From the NCBI GenBank assembly GCA_965218765.1, contig CBDCLU010000004.1, positions 372,001-436,000 on the forward strand: a DNA stretch of 64,000 nt, read 5' to 3'. The notes under the pieces were generated by a model. That model was given only the letters and a program-made list of their open reading frames with translations, was not told the origin of the DNA and made no database searches. Every line of letters begins with the position of its first letter. Within the stretch, counting starts at the first letter, position 1. A program made the position numbers and the translations under genes. This DNA is from JBBPYC01 sp965218765. Its GTDB lineage: Bacteria > Pseudomonadota > Gammaproteobacteria > Burkholderiales > Burkholderiaceae_C. Below are positions 1-8,261 of the stretch, piece by piece.

Positions 1-505
1 GCATGCCGGTCGGCTCGCCCACGATGCAACCATCTGCCTTCAACCCGCGCCGCTTCAGCGCATCCAGCATCACCGGCGCTCCCATGCAGCCAACCTCTTC
101 GTCGTAAGAGAACGCGAGGTGAATCGGCTTCTTGCGCGGCAGCGCCAGAAACTCCGGCACCAGCGCCATCGAGGTCGCGATGAAGCCCTTCATGTCTGCC
201 GAGCCGCGCGCGAACAGTTTGCCTTCGCGCTCGGTCAGCTTGAACGGGTCGCTCGCCCAGTTCTGGCCGTCCACCGGCACCACGTCGGTGTGGCCCGACA
301 GCACGATGCCGCCGTCCACCGCGCCGTCCTGCGCGGGCAGCGTCGCAAACAGATTGGCCTTGCGCTTGTCGGGCGAGGCGAACAGTTCGGCCTGCACGCC
401 GTGGGCCGACAGCCCTTCGCGCACCGATTCGATCAGGTCGAGGTTCGAGTTGCGGCTGGTGGTGTCGAAAGCCACCAGGCGCTCCAGCCATTGGCGATTG
501 TTCAT
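1..505 (-). CDS. argE: acetylornithine deacetylase, N-terminal part (runs off the window)
   Basis: An M20-family metallopeptidase that hydrolyses N2-acetylornithine to ornithine and acetate in cytoplasmic arginine synthesis. The reverse strand reads from an ATG at 505-503 (MNNRQWLERLVAFDTTSRNS) to the window edge with no stop, about 168 residues. The motif GHTDVVPVDGQNW gives the first metal-binding His, RGSADMKGF the bridging Asp, and YDEEVGC the catalytic Glu pair, in the order and spacing of ArgE/DapE enzymes. The C-terminal half lies outside the window. ArgE is preferred over DapE from the FDTTSRNSNL start, but the two families are close. It is divergent from the downstream aldolase, with a 221-bp gap in which I see no clear site. 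Confidence 0.85.
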   Translation of the reverse strand, partial: MNNRQWLERLVAFDTTSRNSNLDLIESVREGLSAHGVQAELFASPDKRKANLFATLPAQDGAVDGGIVLSGHTDVVPVDGQNWASDPFKLTEREGKLFARGSADMKGFIATSMALVPEFLALPRKKPIHLAFSYDEEVGCMGAPVMLDALKRRGLKADGCIVGEPTGM

Positions 506-726
506 GGGCGATTTGAGTGGGGGTGGATGAAGAAGCGACGGGGCGCGGCAAGGCTGCAGCGGGTCCGTACCGAGCATGCCAGTGTAGGTACCTCCCGATG
601 CCGGGGTGACGCCGTTGGGTACGCTCAGCTTTGAAGGGGACCGTCGCCTTTGCTTCATCCCAGTGTGGCGGCGCGATCCTGCCCAAGCCGTTGCCGTCCG
701 TTCCACCCATCCAACCCAGGCCCGCC

Positions 727-1680
727 ATGTCCCCCAACCAGCCCACCGACCCATCGCATTCCTCGTCCGCCTCATCCGCCAAGGCCACCGCCACGAAGCC
801 GCGCGCGTTCGCCGGCGTGATGCCCTATCTGGTGTCCCCGGTGCGCGCCGATGGCTCGGTCGACACGCCGGTTCTCGCCCGCCTGTGCAACGACCTGATC
901 GAAGCCGGCGTGCACGGCCTGTCCCCGCTCGGCTCCACCGGCGAGTTCGCGTACCTGAACGCGGCCCAGCGCATGGCAGTCGTCGAATGCGTGATCGACG
1001 CCGCACGTGGCCGCGTGCCGGTGATCCCCGGCGTCGCCTCGTGCAGCACGGCAGATGCCGTGGCGCAAGCCAAAGCGTATGAAGCCCGCGGCGCCGACGG
1101 CATCCTCGCCATTCTGGAAGCGTATTTCCCGATCGACGATACCGGCGTCTACAGCTATTTCAAAGCGATTGCCGACGCCGTGGCGCTGCCCATCGTGCTG
1201 TACACCAACCCGAACTTTCAGCGCTCCGACCTGAGCCTGCCCGTGATCGACAAGCTCTCCCACATCGACAACGTCCGCTACCTAAAAGACGCATCGTTCA
1301 ACACCGGCCGCCTGCTGTCCATCATGCAAAAGGTCGAAGGCCGCATGCAAGTCTTCGCCGCCTCCTCCCACATCCCCGCTGCCGTGATGATGATCGGCGG
1401 CGTCGGCTGGCTCGCCGGCCCCGCCTGCCTGGTGCCACGCCAAAGCGTGGCGTTGTACGACGCCTGCATGGCTGGCGACTGGACAAAAGCGATGGAACTG
1501 CAACGCCCGCTGTGGGGGATCAATCAGGCGTTTGCAAAGTACAACCTGGCGGCTTGCGTAAAGGGTGGGTTGGAGATGCAGGGCTATGCGGTAGGGGAGC
1601 CGCTGGCACCTCAGATGCCGTTGACGGATGAGGGGAGGGAGGTGGTGCGGGGGGTGTTGGAGGGGCTGGGCGCATTCTGA
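727..1680 (+). CDS. dihydrodipicolinate synthase family aldolase
   Basis: A class I (Schiff-base) aldolase of the DapA/NanA superfamily, 317 aa from the ATG at 727. An in-frame TTG at 631 would add a poor-looking extension. Family marks are GSTGE at 69-73 (substrate carboxylate loop), Tyr159 in LYTNP (proton relay) and Lys187 in RYLKDAS (Schiff-base lysine). The first 25 residues are Ser/Ala/Thr-rich and probably disordered. The true DapA can differ by only a few residues, so the substrate (pyruvate with semialdehyde, or a sugar acid) is not decided here. It stands alone, convergent with the accessory genes to its right. Its last ~150 bp occur again in decayed form at 3849 and 7107, which makes this 3' end part of a repeated junction. 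Confidence 0.8.
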   Translation: MSPNQPTDPSHSSSASSAKATATKPRAFAGVMPYLVSPVRADGSVDTPVLARLCNDLIEAGVHGLSPLGSTGEFAYLNAAQRMAVVECVIDAARGRVPVIPGVASCSTADAVAQAKAYEARGADGILAILEAYFPIDDTGVYSYFKAIADAVALPIVLYTNPNFQRSDLSLPVIDKLSHIDNVRYLKDASFNTGRLLSIMQKVEGRMQVFAASSHIPAAVMMIGGVGWLAGPACLVPRQSVALYDACMAGDWTKAMELQRPLWGINQAFAKYNLAACVKGGLEMQGYAVGEPLAPQMPLTDEGREVVRGVLEGLGAF

Positions 1681-1713
1681 CCGCTACATATCTTTATTTG
1701 CTGCAGGTTGCGC

Positions 1714-1732
1714 TTGACTATTTAGAAGTCAA
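1714..1732. other. small dyad downstream of the aldolase
   Basis: A TTGACT/AGTCAA inverted repeat with a short A/T-rich loop lies in the 103-bp gap between two convergent genes. It could be a weak bidirectional terminator, but there is no T-run directly after the stem and the stem is only six pairs. The surrounding gap is clearly more AT-rich than the aldolase and marks the start of foreign-looking DNA. Confidence 0.25.
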
Positions 1733-1783
1733 CGAATTAATACGGCTAATGGATAGACATGGCAACTTCAAAGCTGCTCGCAT

Positions 1784-3496
1784 TTACTTGTTGCGTGCCA
1801 CCATTTGACCTGTATTGGGGTTGACCTCCTCATGCTCAAGCGAGCGTAAGTAACCGACGTCCTGAGCACGAATAAGTAAATTTGCTGCTTTAACAATTTC
1901 TCTTTCAGTTCCTTCTTTTGAACTATCGGGACCGAAAGTTGGATGCGCGATTGCATACTTCATCAGTGCTTCACCCCAGCGCTCTCCTTTGCATACGTTG
2001 TCAAAACCATCCTGTTTTATTAGGCTAAGAAACTCTTTTGCCGACTTAACGTCAGCAACTTTCACCAGCATCGTAGAAACCTGTTCATCGACTTTACTGT
2101 CATCCCACCGCAAATCTTTTTGGAAGGATGTCGCAACTCGCAAAAGCTCCTCAACGGTGAAGTTAGCAAATTCAAAGTCTGGCATATTTAGAAAAAATGG
2201 ACCGTGCATGCATTGTTCTGATGCTGATCGTCTCAAAATGCGAACCACTTCTTCTCTATCGCTGTCAACCATCACTACGCTAATAATTCGGCTTGTGCCA
2301 TCCTCTTTTAGAGAATCAGAAAATGCCATACCTCTACCATGACGTTGCACGACATTCCCCTTCAGATTCACAAACGAGCATAGTCCATTTGCGCCAACTG
2401 CATGACGTAGGGCGCCGAGCTCGGTTTCTCCTTCAACATAGCAGCGCACCTTAATTCCAAAATCGAGACCCATAACGCCAAGAAAGTCTCTTAGGTCTTT
2501 ACGAGATGCGTCAAACACGCGCTCTACTCCGTATAGGCTTTTTCGAGCCCCATCCATCCACTGGCCTGGGCCAAGTTCGTCTTCCTCTGGAAGTTTGATA
2601 TTGAGGATCTGCTCACTAGCTCTCCTAATAGATTCTGCCATTTCTAAAAACTTCATTGCCGAGCTTATCCGGCCCGTGATTCGATCGCGTTCAGACCGTC
2701 GCATCAGACGCAATAAAGTATGCACGTTAGTATTTGAATCCATTGTGTGCGCAGCCCACGCTAGGTCTTCTCTAACTTGGCCGACTAATGTAGTTTCAGA
2801 TTTCTCCAAGTGATTTTTGACCAACCCCAAATAGTTGAGAATCCATTCGGGCATGTCAATATATTTAGAGCTATTTTTCGGTGACAGCCGTACCGCCATC
2901 ATGCAGACCGAAGACAATTCAACTACCTGATTCCAATAGTCAAAACGAGTTGAAAACTCGACGCTGCTAGACCAATTGTTGAGCCTTCCAAGTTCATGGC
3001 GAGCTATCTTCTTTAAGCCCGGTTTCCATAGCAAATACTGACAAGCGCTTGTTCTTGTGGAAAAAGTGCGTGCAATATGGTGCAAGACGTAAACCCGCGT
3101 TGGGTGAAACAATATGGTTGGTTGGGGGTCGTTCTTCGGTGATCCGTCTCGTGACCGCTCGGGCATCGTACAACCATACCCTTTGGGTCTATGTTTCATA
3201 ACACGTGAGTCTAGATACAAAGACTTCGGTTCAAGCGGAATAACGCCCACAATAGAAATCGTTTCCGAGCTTTCTAAATAATCGGCACGCAATATGCCAA
3301 TTTTCCAAAGGCCGAAGATATCCGTCTCAGAAAAATGTCCTAGGCCTAAACTTTCAGTAGTCTGCCCCAGTTTTTCAGCAGAAATAAGCCCATTTGTCCA
3401 CTCCGAGTGGTGTGAAAGAACTGCGCGAAGTTGATTGATGCTTGCCTCGGAATTTTCAGCCACGTTCATAAGGCGCTCTTTAGCATTTTTCTTCAT
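1784..3496 (-). CDS. TOPRIM-motif protein of unknown function, low GC
   Basis: A 570-aa protein I cannot assign to a named gene. Residues 355-359 read EGETE after a hydrophobic strand (RCYVEG), and 410-413 read VDSD after another strand (ISVVMVDSD). A Glu-containing DFEFANF follows at 440-446. Order and spacing fit a TOPRIM nuclease/primase fold as in OLD-family nucleases, but no Walker motif is present, so it is not a whole OLD protein. Residues 1-300 look alpha-helical with no recognised domain. Base composition is near 45% GC by eye against the GC-rich flanks, with AT-rich codon choice, so transfer is likely. The start is open: ATG 3496 is the longest, but ATG 3469 (MNVAENSEAS) has a better purine-rich stretch ahead of it. 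It is the sole gene between the aldolase and a recX remnant. A solitary defence nuclease is a reasonable guess only. Confidence 0.7.
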   Translation of the reverse strand: MKKNAKERLMNVAENSEASINQLRAVLSHHSEWTNGLISAEKLGQTTESLGLGHFSETDIFGLWKIGILRADYLESSETISIVGVIPLEPKSLYLDSRVMKHRPKGYGCTMPERSRDGSPKNDPQPTILFHPTRVYVLHHIARTFSTRTSACQYLLWKPGLKKIARHELGRLNNWSSSVEFSTRFDYWNQVVELSSVCMMAVRLSPKNSSKYIDMPEWILNYLGLVKNHLEKSETTLVGQVREDLAWAAHTMDSNTNVHTLLRLMRRSERDRITGRISSAMKFLEMAESIRRASEQILNIKLPEEDELGPGQWMDGARKSLYGVERVFDASRKDLRDFLGVMGLDFGIKVRCYVEGETELGALRHAVGANGLCSFVNLKGNVVQRHGRGMAFSDSLKEDGTSRIISVVMVDSDREEVVRILRRSASEQCMHGPFFLNMPDFEFANFTVEELLRVATSFQKDLRWDDSKVDEQVSTMLVKVADVKSAKEFLSLIKQDGFDNVCKGERWGEALMKYAIAHPTFGPDSSKEGTEREIVKAANLLIRAQDVGYLRSLEHEEVNPNTGQMVARNK

Positions 3497-3560
3497 ATGT
3501 GCAGCAATTGATCACCAGAAAGTTAAATGTAGGCCAGTATCGATACTTACTCAATCTCAA

Positions 3561-3848
3561 GCCGTCCCCCTAATACTCCCACACAACCTCCGGCCCATCA
3601 AAAACCGAATCTGCCGCGCGTACTCCTTCGGATCGCTTGCTGACCCATCGAAGCGGTCGCTGCCGCAATGCCAGCACTCGTTCCAACTCGGCCCCTTTCA
3701 AGCCAGCCACAGCTTCTGCAATCGCATCGGGCGCGCCGCACGCGCAGCGCGCCCATCCTCGGCGCGCGTTGATGCAACACCGAAGCGACCACGCCGGGCT
3801 CGCTGATCAGGTTTTTTGCTTCCAGTTCATCGATCGCCTTGGCCAATT
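3561..3848 (-). pseudogene. recX remnant, copy 1
   Basis: This stretch is a decayed copy of the 3' two thirds of the intact recX at 9672-10154, same strand. At protein level IDELEAKNLISEPGVVASV and APRMGALRVRR match RecX IDELEAKDLISEPRVVASV-type sequence almost residue for residue. At DNA level long exact blocks (around 3611-3634) align with 9778-9803. Deletions, including one near 3600 and one near 3735, destroy the frame. It lacks the last ~15 codons and the first ~45. Its right edge is a sharp joint to a piece of aldolase 3' sequence. The same joint occurs at the second remnant near 7106, so the fusion arose once and was then copied. Confidence 0.85.
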
Positions 3849-3996
3849 GAGCGTTTGCAAAGTACAACGTGGCGGCCTGTATGAATGGCGGGTTGGAGTT
3901 GCAGGAATATGCGGTGGGGAGGCGTTGACATTGCAGGTGAGGTTTAGCGGGGGGAGGGGGTGGGAGTTGGTATGGAGGGTGTTGGGGGCGGTTTAA
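3849..3996 (+). pseudogene. aldolase 3'-end remnant, copy 1
   Basis: Decayed copy of the last ~150 bp of the aldolase gene at 1531-1680, same strand. The opening block (AFAKYN in the protein) and the following GGL-E-Q-YAVG pattern match, then substitutions and gaps introduce stops. It is fused head-on to the recX remnant on its left. The IS3-family element starts within a few bases of its right end. Confidence 0.82.
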
Positions 3997-4002
3997 GGGG
4001 TC

Positions 4003-5240
4003 TGACCTTGCCCCTGGAATCCGTACCCCATAGCCGAGTTACGAGTTGGCTTGCCTTGGTTGATTGGCAAGCCAGTTTTGCTCGAACTGCATCGGGCTGA
4101 CGTATGCCAGCGTCGAGTGCAGCCGGGCCCGGTTGTACCAGAGCAGCCAGTCGATCGCTTCGTCTTTGGCCTGGCGCCTGGAACTTCTGCCCGTGCAGCC
4201 GCTCCACCTTCAACGACCCGAACAGTGTCTCGCTGCAGGCGTTGTCCCAGCAGTCACCGCGCCGGCTCATCGAGGCAGTGATGCCGTACTCCTTGAGCGC
4301 GTCGCGGAACTCCTGGCTCGCGTACTGGCTGCCACGGTCGCTGTGGAATATGCCCACTCGTCTTGTTCGGGTGGCGCGAACCAGGCCATGCGCAGCGCAT
4401 CGATGACGATCTCCCGCGTCATGTCGCGCAGGCTCCAGCCCACCACCTGGCGGCTGAACAGGTCGATAGCCTTCACCGGTGTGGATATAGGTGATGTCGC
4501 CCGCCCACACCCTGTCCGGCTCGGCCACCGTGAACTGCCTGTCCAGCAGATTCGGTGCAATCGGCAGCGCATGGTTGCTGTCGGTGGTCACTTTGAAGCG
4601 CCGCTTGCCCTTGGCCCGGATGCCATGCAACTGCATGAGCTTTTGCACCCGGTCCTTGCCCACCGGGATGCCACGCGCCACCAACTCCTTCCACGTCCGC
4701 GGCCAACCGTAGCCGCCATGCGTTTGGGCATGAATAGCCTTGATATGCACCAGCAGCGCGTCGTCGCTGAGGTGGCGCCGTTGGGCATCGCTGGCACGGC
4801 GTACAAAGTGCTCGTGATAGCCGGCAACGCTGACCCGCAGCACCCGGCACTGCACCGAGATCGGCCACACCCGTCGGTGCCGATTGATGAAGGCGTACTT
4901 CAACTCTGCGCTTTCGCGAAGTACGCCGTCGCTTTTCCCAGGATGTCGCGCTCCATCTTCACGCGCGCCAACTCGGCTCGCAGCCGGCTGATCTCCATTT
5001 GCTCGGCACTGATGACCTTCTTGTCGATGCCGCCCAGCTTGCCCTGGCGCGGCCTTGACCCAGTTGTGCAGTGTCTGCTCGACCAGCCCCAGCCCCCTGG
5101 CCGCCGCCGCGATGCTCTGGCCGCCTCGCACCAGCCGCACCGCCTCTTGCTTGAACTCGAGCGTGTACTGCGCCCTCGTTGTCTTCGTCATGTCCGCTCT
5201 CCCTTGCTTGCATTGAAACACTCAGCAAGGGATAGGGGTC
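4003..5240 (-). mobile_element. decayed IS3-family insertion sequence
   Basis: The segment carries an IS3-type orfA/orfB transposase region on the minus strand. The end downstream of the transposase starts with a TGACC-type terminus near 4003, beside the aldolase remnant. I could not find a matching inverted repeat upstream of orfA (5192-5300), so that end appears lost or heavily changed, and its limit is approximate. No flanking target duplication could be seen. With the frameshifts in the transposase, this copy should not move on its own. Confidence 0.75.
4039..5191 (-). pseudogene. IS3-family transposase orfAB, frameshifted
   Basis: orfA starts at ATG 5191 (MTKTTRAQYTLEFKQEAVRL) with the usual HTH, ...QTLHNWVKA. 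It then leaves frame near 5050, so the expected LGGIDKKVISAEQMEISRLR stretch is read in another frame. orfB shows the retroviral-type integrase core: first Asp in WAGDITYIHT, second in FHSDRGSQYAS, Glu in CWDNACSETLFGSLKVE. Between the two Asp motifs the frame changes twice (IDLFSRQVVGWSLRDMTREI is in a different frame), and again after the Glu motif; the natural stop would be TAA at 4041-4039. All catalytic residues are still readable, but at least three frameshifts beyond the normal orfA/orfB slip make it a pseudogene, unless some are sequencing errors. Confidence 0.85.
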
Positions 5241-5399
5241 GTCGTTCGGTGGTCCGCTTTCGGAGACGCTGGATTGGGTCTCGTGACAGTTAGATAAGGC
5301 TGGAGTTGCGCGACCAAAAGTGTGCGGCTGCCATGCGACTTGCCCATCGCCTGATCGTTCCAACGATCGAGTGTAGGAAGATTTGATGAGTTATGTATT

Positions 5400-5428
5400 T
5401 TGCATAACTTTCCTAACATTTGTACAAT
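5400..5428 (+). promoter_or_regulatory. sigma70-type promoter for the ATPase, placing +1 at its ATG
   Basis: TTGCAT at 5400-5405, a 17-bp spacer, and TACAAT at 5423-5428. Each hexamer differs from consensus by one or two bases. A start site seven bases after the -10 falls on the A of ATG 5435, so the transcript would have no leader. No Shine-Dalgarno sequence precedes that ATG, which agrees. Confidence 0.65.
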
Positions 5429-5434
5429 TGCCGT

Positions 5435-6625
5435 ATGGACGCAGTCAAAAATCCGTTCGCCCCAGGCGCCGGCTCCCCACCGCCGGAACTTGCTGGTCGT
5501 GATGAACTGAGAGAAACCGTTCGTATAGCGGTGGAGCGCACGCGCGCCAAAAAGTCCGCGCGCAGCGTGTTGATGGTGGGTTTGCGCGGCGTCGGCAAGA
5601 CCGTGCTGCTGGACCGTATGCGCGACGACGCAGAAGCCTCAGGCGTGCACACCATCCGCATCGAAGCCCTTGAGGATCGCTCGCTGCCTGCCATGCTGGC
5701 GCCGCAGTTGCGCGTGGCGTTGCTTCGCATGAGCAAGCTCACGCAGGCCAAGGACTTGGCCGTACGGGGGCTGCGCGCGCTGGCGGGCTTTGCCAGATCC
5801 TTGAAGGTCACCTACGGCGACATCGAGGTCGGGCTGGACTACGAAGGCGAGCCTGGGCTGGCCGACAACGGCGACTTGGAGCATGACCTGCAGGCGCTGA
5901 TGGAGAGCGCCGGCGCGGCAACCCAGGCCGCCGGCACGGCATTGGCGATCTTCATCGACGAACTCCAGTACGTGCCCGCGCCCCAACTGGCCGCCTTGAT
6001 CACCGCGATGCACCGCTGCGCCCAGCGCAAAGTGCCGGTGCTGTTGGTGGGTGCTGGGTTGCCGCAGTTGCGCGGCCGCATGGGGGACGCGAAGTCGTAC
6101 GCCGAGCGCCTGTTCGCGTTTCCTGAGATTGGTGCGCTCAGCGCGGAGTCGGCGGCGCTCGCCATCACCAAACCGATTGAGGCCGAAGGCGCTGAAATCA
6201 CCTCGGACGCCGTCGAGACAATTCTGGCGGACACGCGCTGTTATCCGTACTTTCTGCAGGAATGGGGCCAACGGAGTTGGGAAGCGGCGATCGAATCTCC
6301 GATCAAGACAGAGGACGTCGAGCGTGCGAACACGACGGCCGTGGCCGCGCTCGATGAGAGTTTTTTTCGCGTCCGCTTCGATCGGCTGACGCCACAGGAA
6401 AAGCGCTATCTGCGCGCCATGGCCGAGCTTGGCCCCGGGCCCCACCGCTCCGGCGCCATTGCCGACTGCCTCAAGCGCGAGGTCAGCTCGCTGGGTCCGG
6501 TGCGCAGTTCCCTGATTGTCAAAGGGATGATCTGGAGCCCCAGCCACGGCGACACGGCGTTCACGGTGCCGCTGTTCGATGAGTTCATGCAACGAATCAT
6601 GCCGGGTGAAGACTGGCGCACGTAG
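5435..6625 (+). CDS. AAA/STAND-like ATPase (Orc1-like, AAA_16 type)
   Basis: A 396-aa cytoplasmic P-loop ATPase. The N-terminus NPFAPGAGSPPPELAGRDEL is the typical lead-in of this ATPase family. Walker A is GLRGVGKT at 49-56 and Walker B is LAIFIDELQ near 170-178; the VLLVGAGLP strand that follows fits a sensor-1 position. The C-terminal ~120 residues (RLTPQEKRYLRAMAELG...) look like a winged-helix module, as in Orc1/Cdc6-like and transcription-linked STAND ATPases. I chose ATG 5435 over the in-frame TTG at 5420 because the promoter -10 box overlaps the TTG. The target is unknown. It lies between a dead IS and a toxin remnant, in GC-rich sequence unlike the TOPRIM gene, so it has a different origin. 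Confidence 0.75.
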   Translation: MDAVKNPFAPGAGSPPPELAGRDELRETVRIAVERTRAKKSARSVLMVGLRGVGKTVLLDRMRDDAEASGVHTIRIEALEDRSLPAMLAPQLRVALLRMSKLTQAKDLAVRGLRALAGFARSLKVTYGDIEVGLDYEGEPGLADNGDLEHDLQALMESAGAATQAAGTALAIFIDELQYVPAPQLAALITAMHRCAQRKVPVLLVGAGLPQLRGRMGDAKSYAERLFAFPEIGALSAESAALAITKPIEAEGAEITSDAVETILADTRCYPYFLQEWGQRSWEAAIESPIKTEDVERANTTAVAALDESFFRVRFDRLTPQEKRYLRAMAELGPGPHRSGAIADCLKREVSSLGPVRSSLIVKGMIWSPSHGDTAFTVPLFDEFMQRIMPGEDWRT

Positions 6626-6847
6626 CTTTGGGTGGCAACGCGGTTGCCCCAACCGCTTTTTGTGCGTTTTCACACCCATCGGCCGTCGTTGCCGTGGCGG
6701 CTGCATCGAGCACGCTCTGTAGATGGAAACTTATCAAGCAATGCACCCATTGCGGTCTGGGGCGACCACCGGGTGCGCACAGCCGTTCGTCGCGGCAGTG
6801 TGTCGAGCTTGGCGAACTGGTGCGCTCTGGGGTTCACATCGGAGCTG

Positions 6848-6985
6848 TCGGGCGGCAACCAATTGCAGGTGTTGCCCGATTTTTTCATCGGCGCGCAGGC
6901 GGCGGTGGAAGCGTGGCCCTTGCTCACCCCCGATGCGGGCCGGTTCCGGACCTACTTCCCGACGTTGGAAGTGATCGCGCCCTGA
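6848..6985 (+). pseudogene. PIN-domain (VapC-like) toxin, C-terminal fragment
   Basis: An open frame ending at TGA 6985 reads LPDFFIGAQAAVEAWPLLTP followed by DAGRFRTYFPTLEVIAP. This is the C-terminal part of VapC-type PIN ribonucleases: the Asp of DFFIGA and the Asp of LTxD are two of the four acidic metal ligands, and RxRTYFP is the usual last strand. The N-terminal half with the first acidic residues is missing; upstream codons (6632-6847) do not resemble a PIN domain. No VapB-like antitoxin is seen. The fragment ends just before the second recX remnant. Confidence 0.7.
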
Positions 6986-6999
6986 GTTATACGCAGCGA

Positions 7000-7106
7000 C
7001 CCACACCGCAACGCGCTGAGCCTGGGCGCGCGCGGATGCAAAACGGAGGCGACCACACTCGGCTCGATGATCAGGTCTTTGGCCCCCAGCGCATCGAACG
7101 CCCCGG
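7000..7106 (-). pseudogene. recX remnant, copy 2
   Basis: About 105 bp matching the middle of recX (compare 9940-10036), same strand. The GATGCAA...GATGATCAGGTCTTTGGC pattern follows the intact gene closely. It is shorter than the first remnant and has its own substitutions, but ends at the same position in recX and joins the same point in the aldolase gene. Confidence 0.78.
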
Positions 7107-7184
7107 CCAATCGAGCGTTTGCAAAGCAAAACCTGGCCGCACACCTGAAGTGCGCGTCGAGATTCCACCAGCCCGGGCGCGATG
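7107..7184 (+). pseudogene. aldolase 3'-end remnant, copy 2
   Basis: Begins with the same block as the aldolase at 1531 (AFAK-NLAA in the protein) and fades after about 50 bp. It is fused to the recX remnant on its left and ends at the stop of the esterase gene. The right limit is approximate because similarity decays. Confidence 0.68.
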
Positions 7185-8249
7185 CTATTTCTTCAAGTGC
7201 GTGTTCATGAAGGCTCCGATCTCGCTGAAGGCCTCTTGGACTTCAGGGATGCGGTCATCGCGTCCGTACTGGGCATGCGATTGGCCTTCGTAGACCTGCA
7301 GAAAGGATTCGATGCCCAGGTTGCGCAGCTTGCGATGCACGCGGACTGTGTTGCTGAGCAACAGATCGCGTGTTCCGGAGGTGAGGATCGTCGGCGGGAA
7401 GCCGCTCATGTCGCCATAGATCGGTGAAATCAACGGGTCTTTGAGATCATGGCCGTGGGCGTAGAAGACAGCGGCTGCATGGCAGAAGCCTTCGGGCGAC
7501 ACCAGCACGTTGTCGAGCATGGCGTTCGTGTGGAAGGTATCGCCTGTCTTCGTGCTGTCGGACATGGGCGTGCCCGAAGCGATCGCGCCCGGCAGGGGCA
7601 TGCCCAACTGCTTTGCGCGCAAACCCATTTCCAGAACCAATGCGCCGCCGGCCGACGTGCCGATGAGGCCCACGCGCTTGGGATCGGTCTTGGCGATGAC
7701 TTCCTTGTAGACCGCCATCGAGTCGTCCAGAGCGGCGGGGAAATAGGCCTCCGGTGGCATGCGGTAGTCGACCGCAATGACGCGGTAGCCGCCGATCGCC
7801 GAGATCAACATCGCCTCCGGCAGCGCCGCTTCCGCCGGGTTCAGAACGTAGCAGCCGCCGTGAATCTGCACCAATGTGCGCTCGCTATTCTCTGGGAGCA
7901 TCTTCTCGGGCGTGACGGTGTAGATCTTCACGCCAGCCATCGTGCCGGGCTCGACGCGCACCTTCAAACGCTCGCGCATGGCTTCGATGTTCGGCACCGC
8001 AGCGGCGCGGATGGTCTCTGCCAATTGCTTCCAGCCTTCTGCGGTCGTCGGCGGCGTGTTCCAGCCCGAGCGGAGCGGCTGCGCGATGATCTTCTGCAAT
8101 TCCGGACTGACCGTGTTCGGCACCGGGATGGTCCTCGCGGGCAGTTCACGCGGCGCCAGCGGTGCGGTCTGGGCGAGGGCGCCAGCGGTGGCAGCCAACA
8201 GGAAAGCGCAGACGAATGCGGCGCGGCGCCAGGGCAAGGTGGAAGGCAT
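7185..8249 (-). CDS. secreted alpha/beta-hydrolase, hormone-sensitive-lipase type esterase
   Basis: A 354-aa carboxylesterase of the HSL/GDXG class. Residues 1-27 form a Sec signal peptide (WRR, hydrophobic core, ALAQ cleavage region), so it is exported. The oxyanion HGG motif is at 130-132, the nucleophile Ser199 lies in GTSAGG, the catalytic Asp is in SGTRDLLL and the His in GQSHAQY. The triad is complete. It follows the metallo-beta-lactamase-fold gene by 12 bp on the same strand, so the two are probably one operon and may act on one exported or periplasmic substrate. The substrate is not evident. The stop directly abuts an aldolase remnant. Confidence 0.85.
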   Translation of the reverse strand: MPSTLPWRRAAFVCAFLLAATAGALAQTAPLAPRELPARTIPVPNTVSPELQKIIAQPLRSGWNTPPTTAEGWKQLAETIRAAAVPNIEAMRERLKVRVEPGTMAGVKIYTVTPEKMLPENSERTLVQIHGGCYVLNPAEAALPEAMLISAIGGYRVIAVDYRMPPEAYFPAALDDSMAVYKEVIAKTDPKRVGLIGTSAGGALVLEMGLRAKQLGMPLPGAIASGTPMSDSTKTGDTFHTNAMLDNVLVSPEGFCHAAAVFYAHGHDLKDPLISPIYGDMSGFPPTILTSGTRDLLLSNTVRVHRKLRNLGIESFLQVYEGQSHAQYGRDDRIPEVQEAFSEIGAFMNTHLKK

Positions 8250-8261
8250 GTTGTTTGTCCT

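Noticed and set aside
3121..5260. Similarity between bases near 3125 (TOPRIM gene) and near 5235 (upstream of the IS transposase)
   Set aside because: Only about 20 bases with mismatches, no extension on either side; not enough to call a duplication.
6628..7293. 221-codon plus-strand frame after the ATPase
   Set aside because: No start site; it runs through the toxin fragment in another frame and through the recX remnant. No domain.
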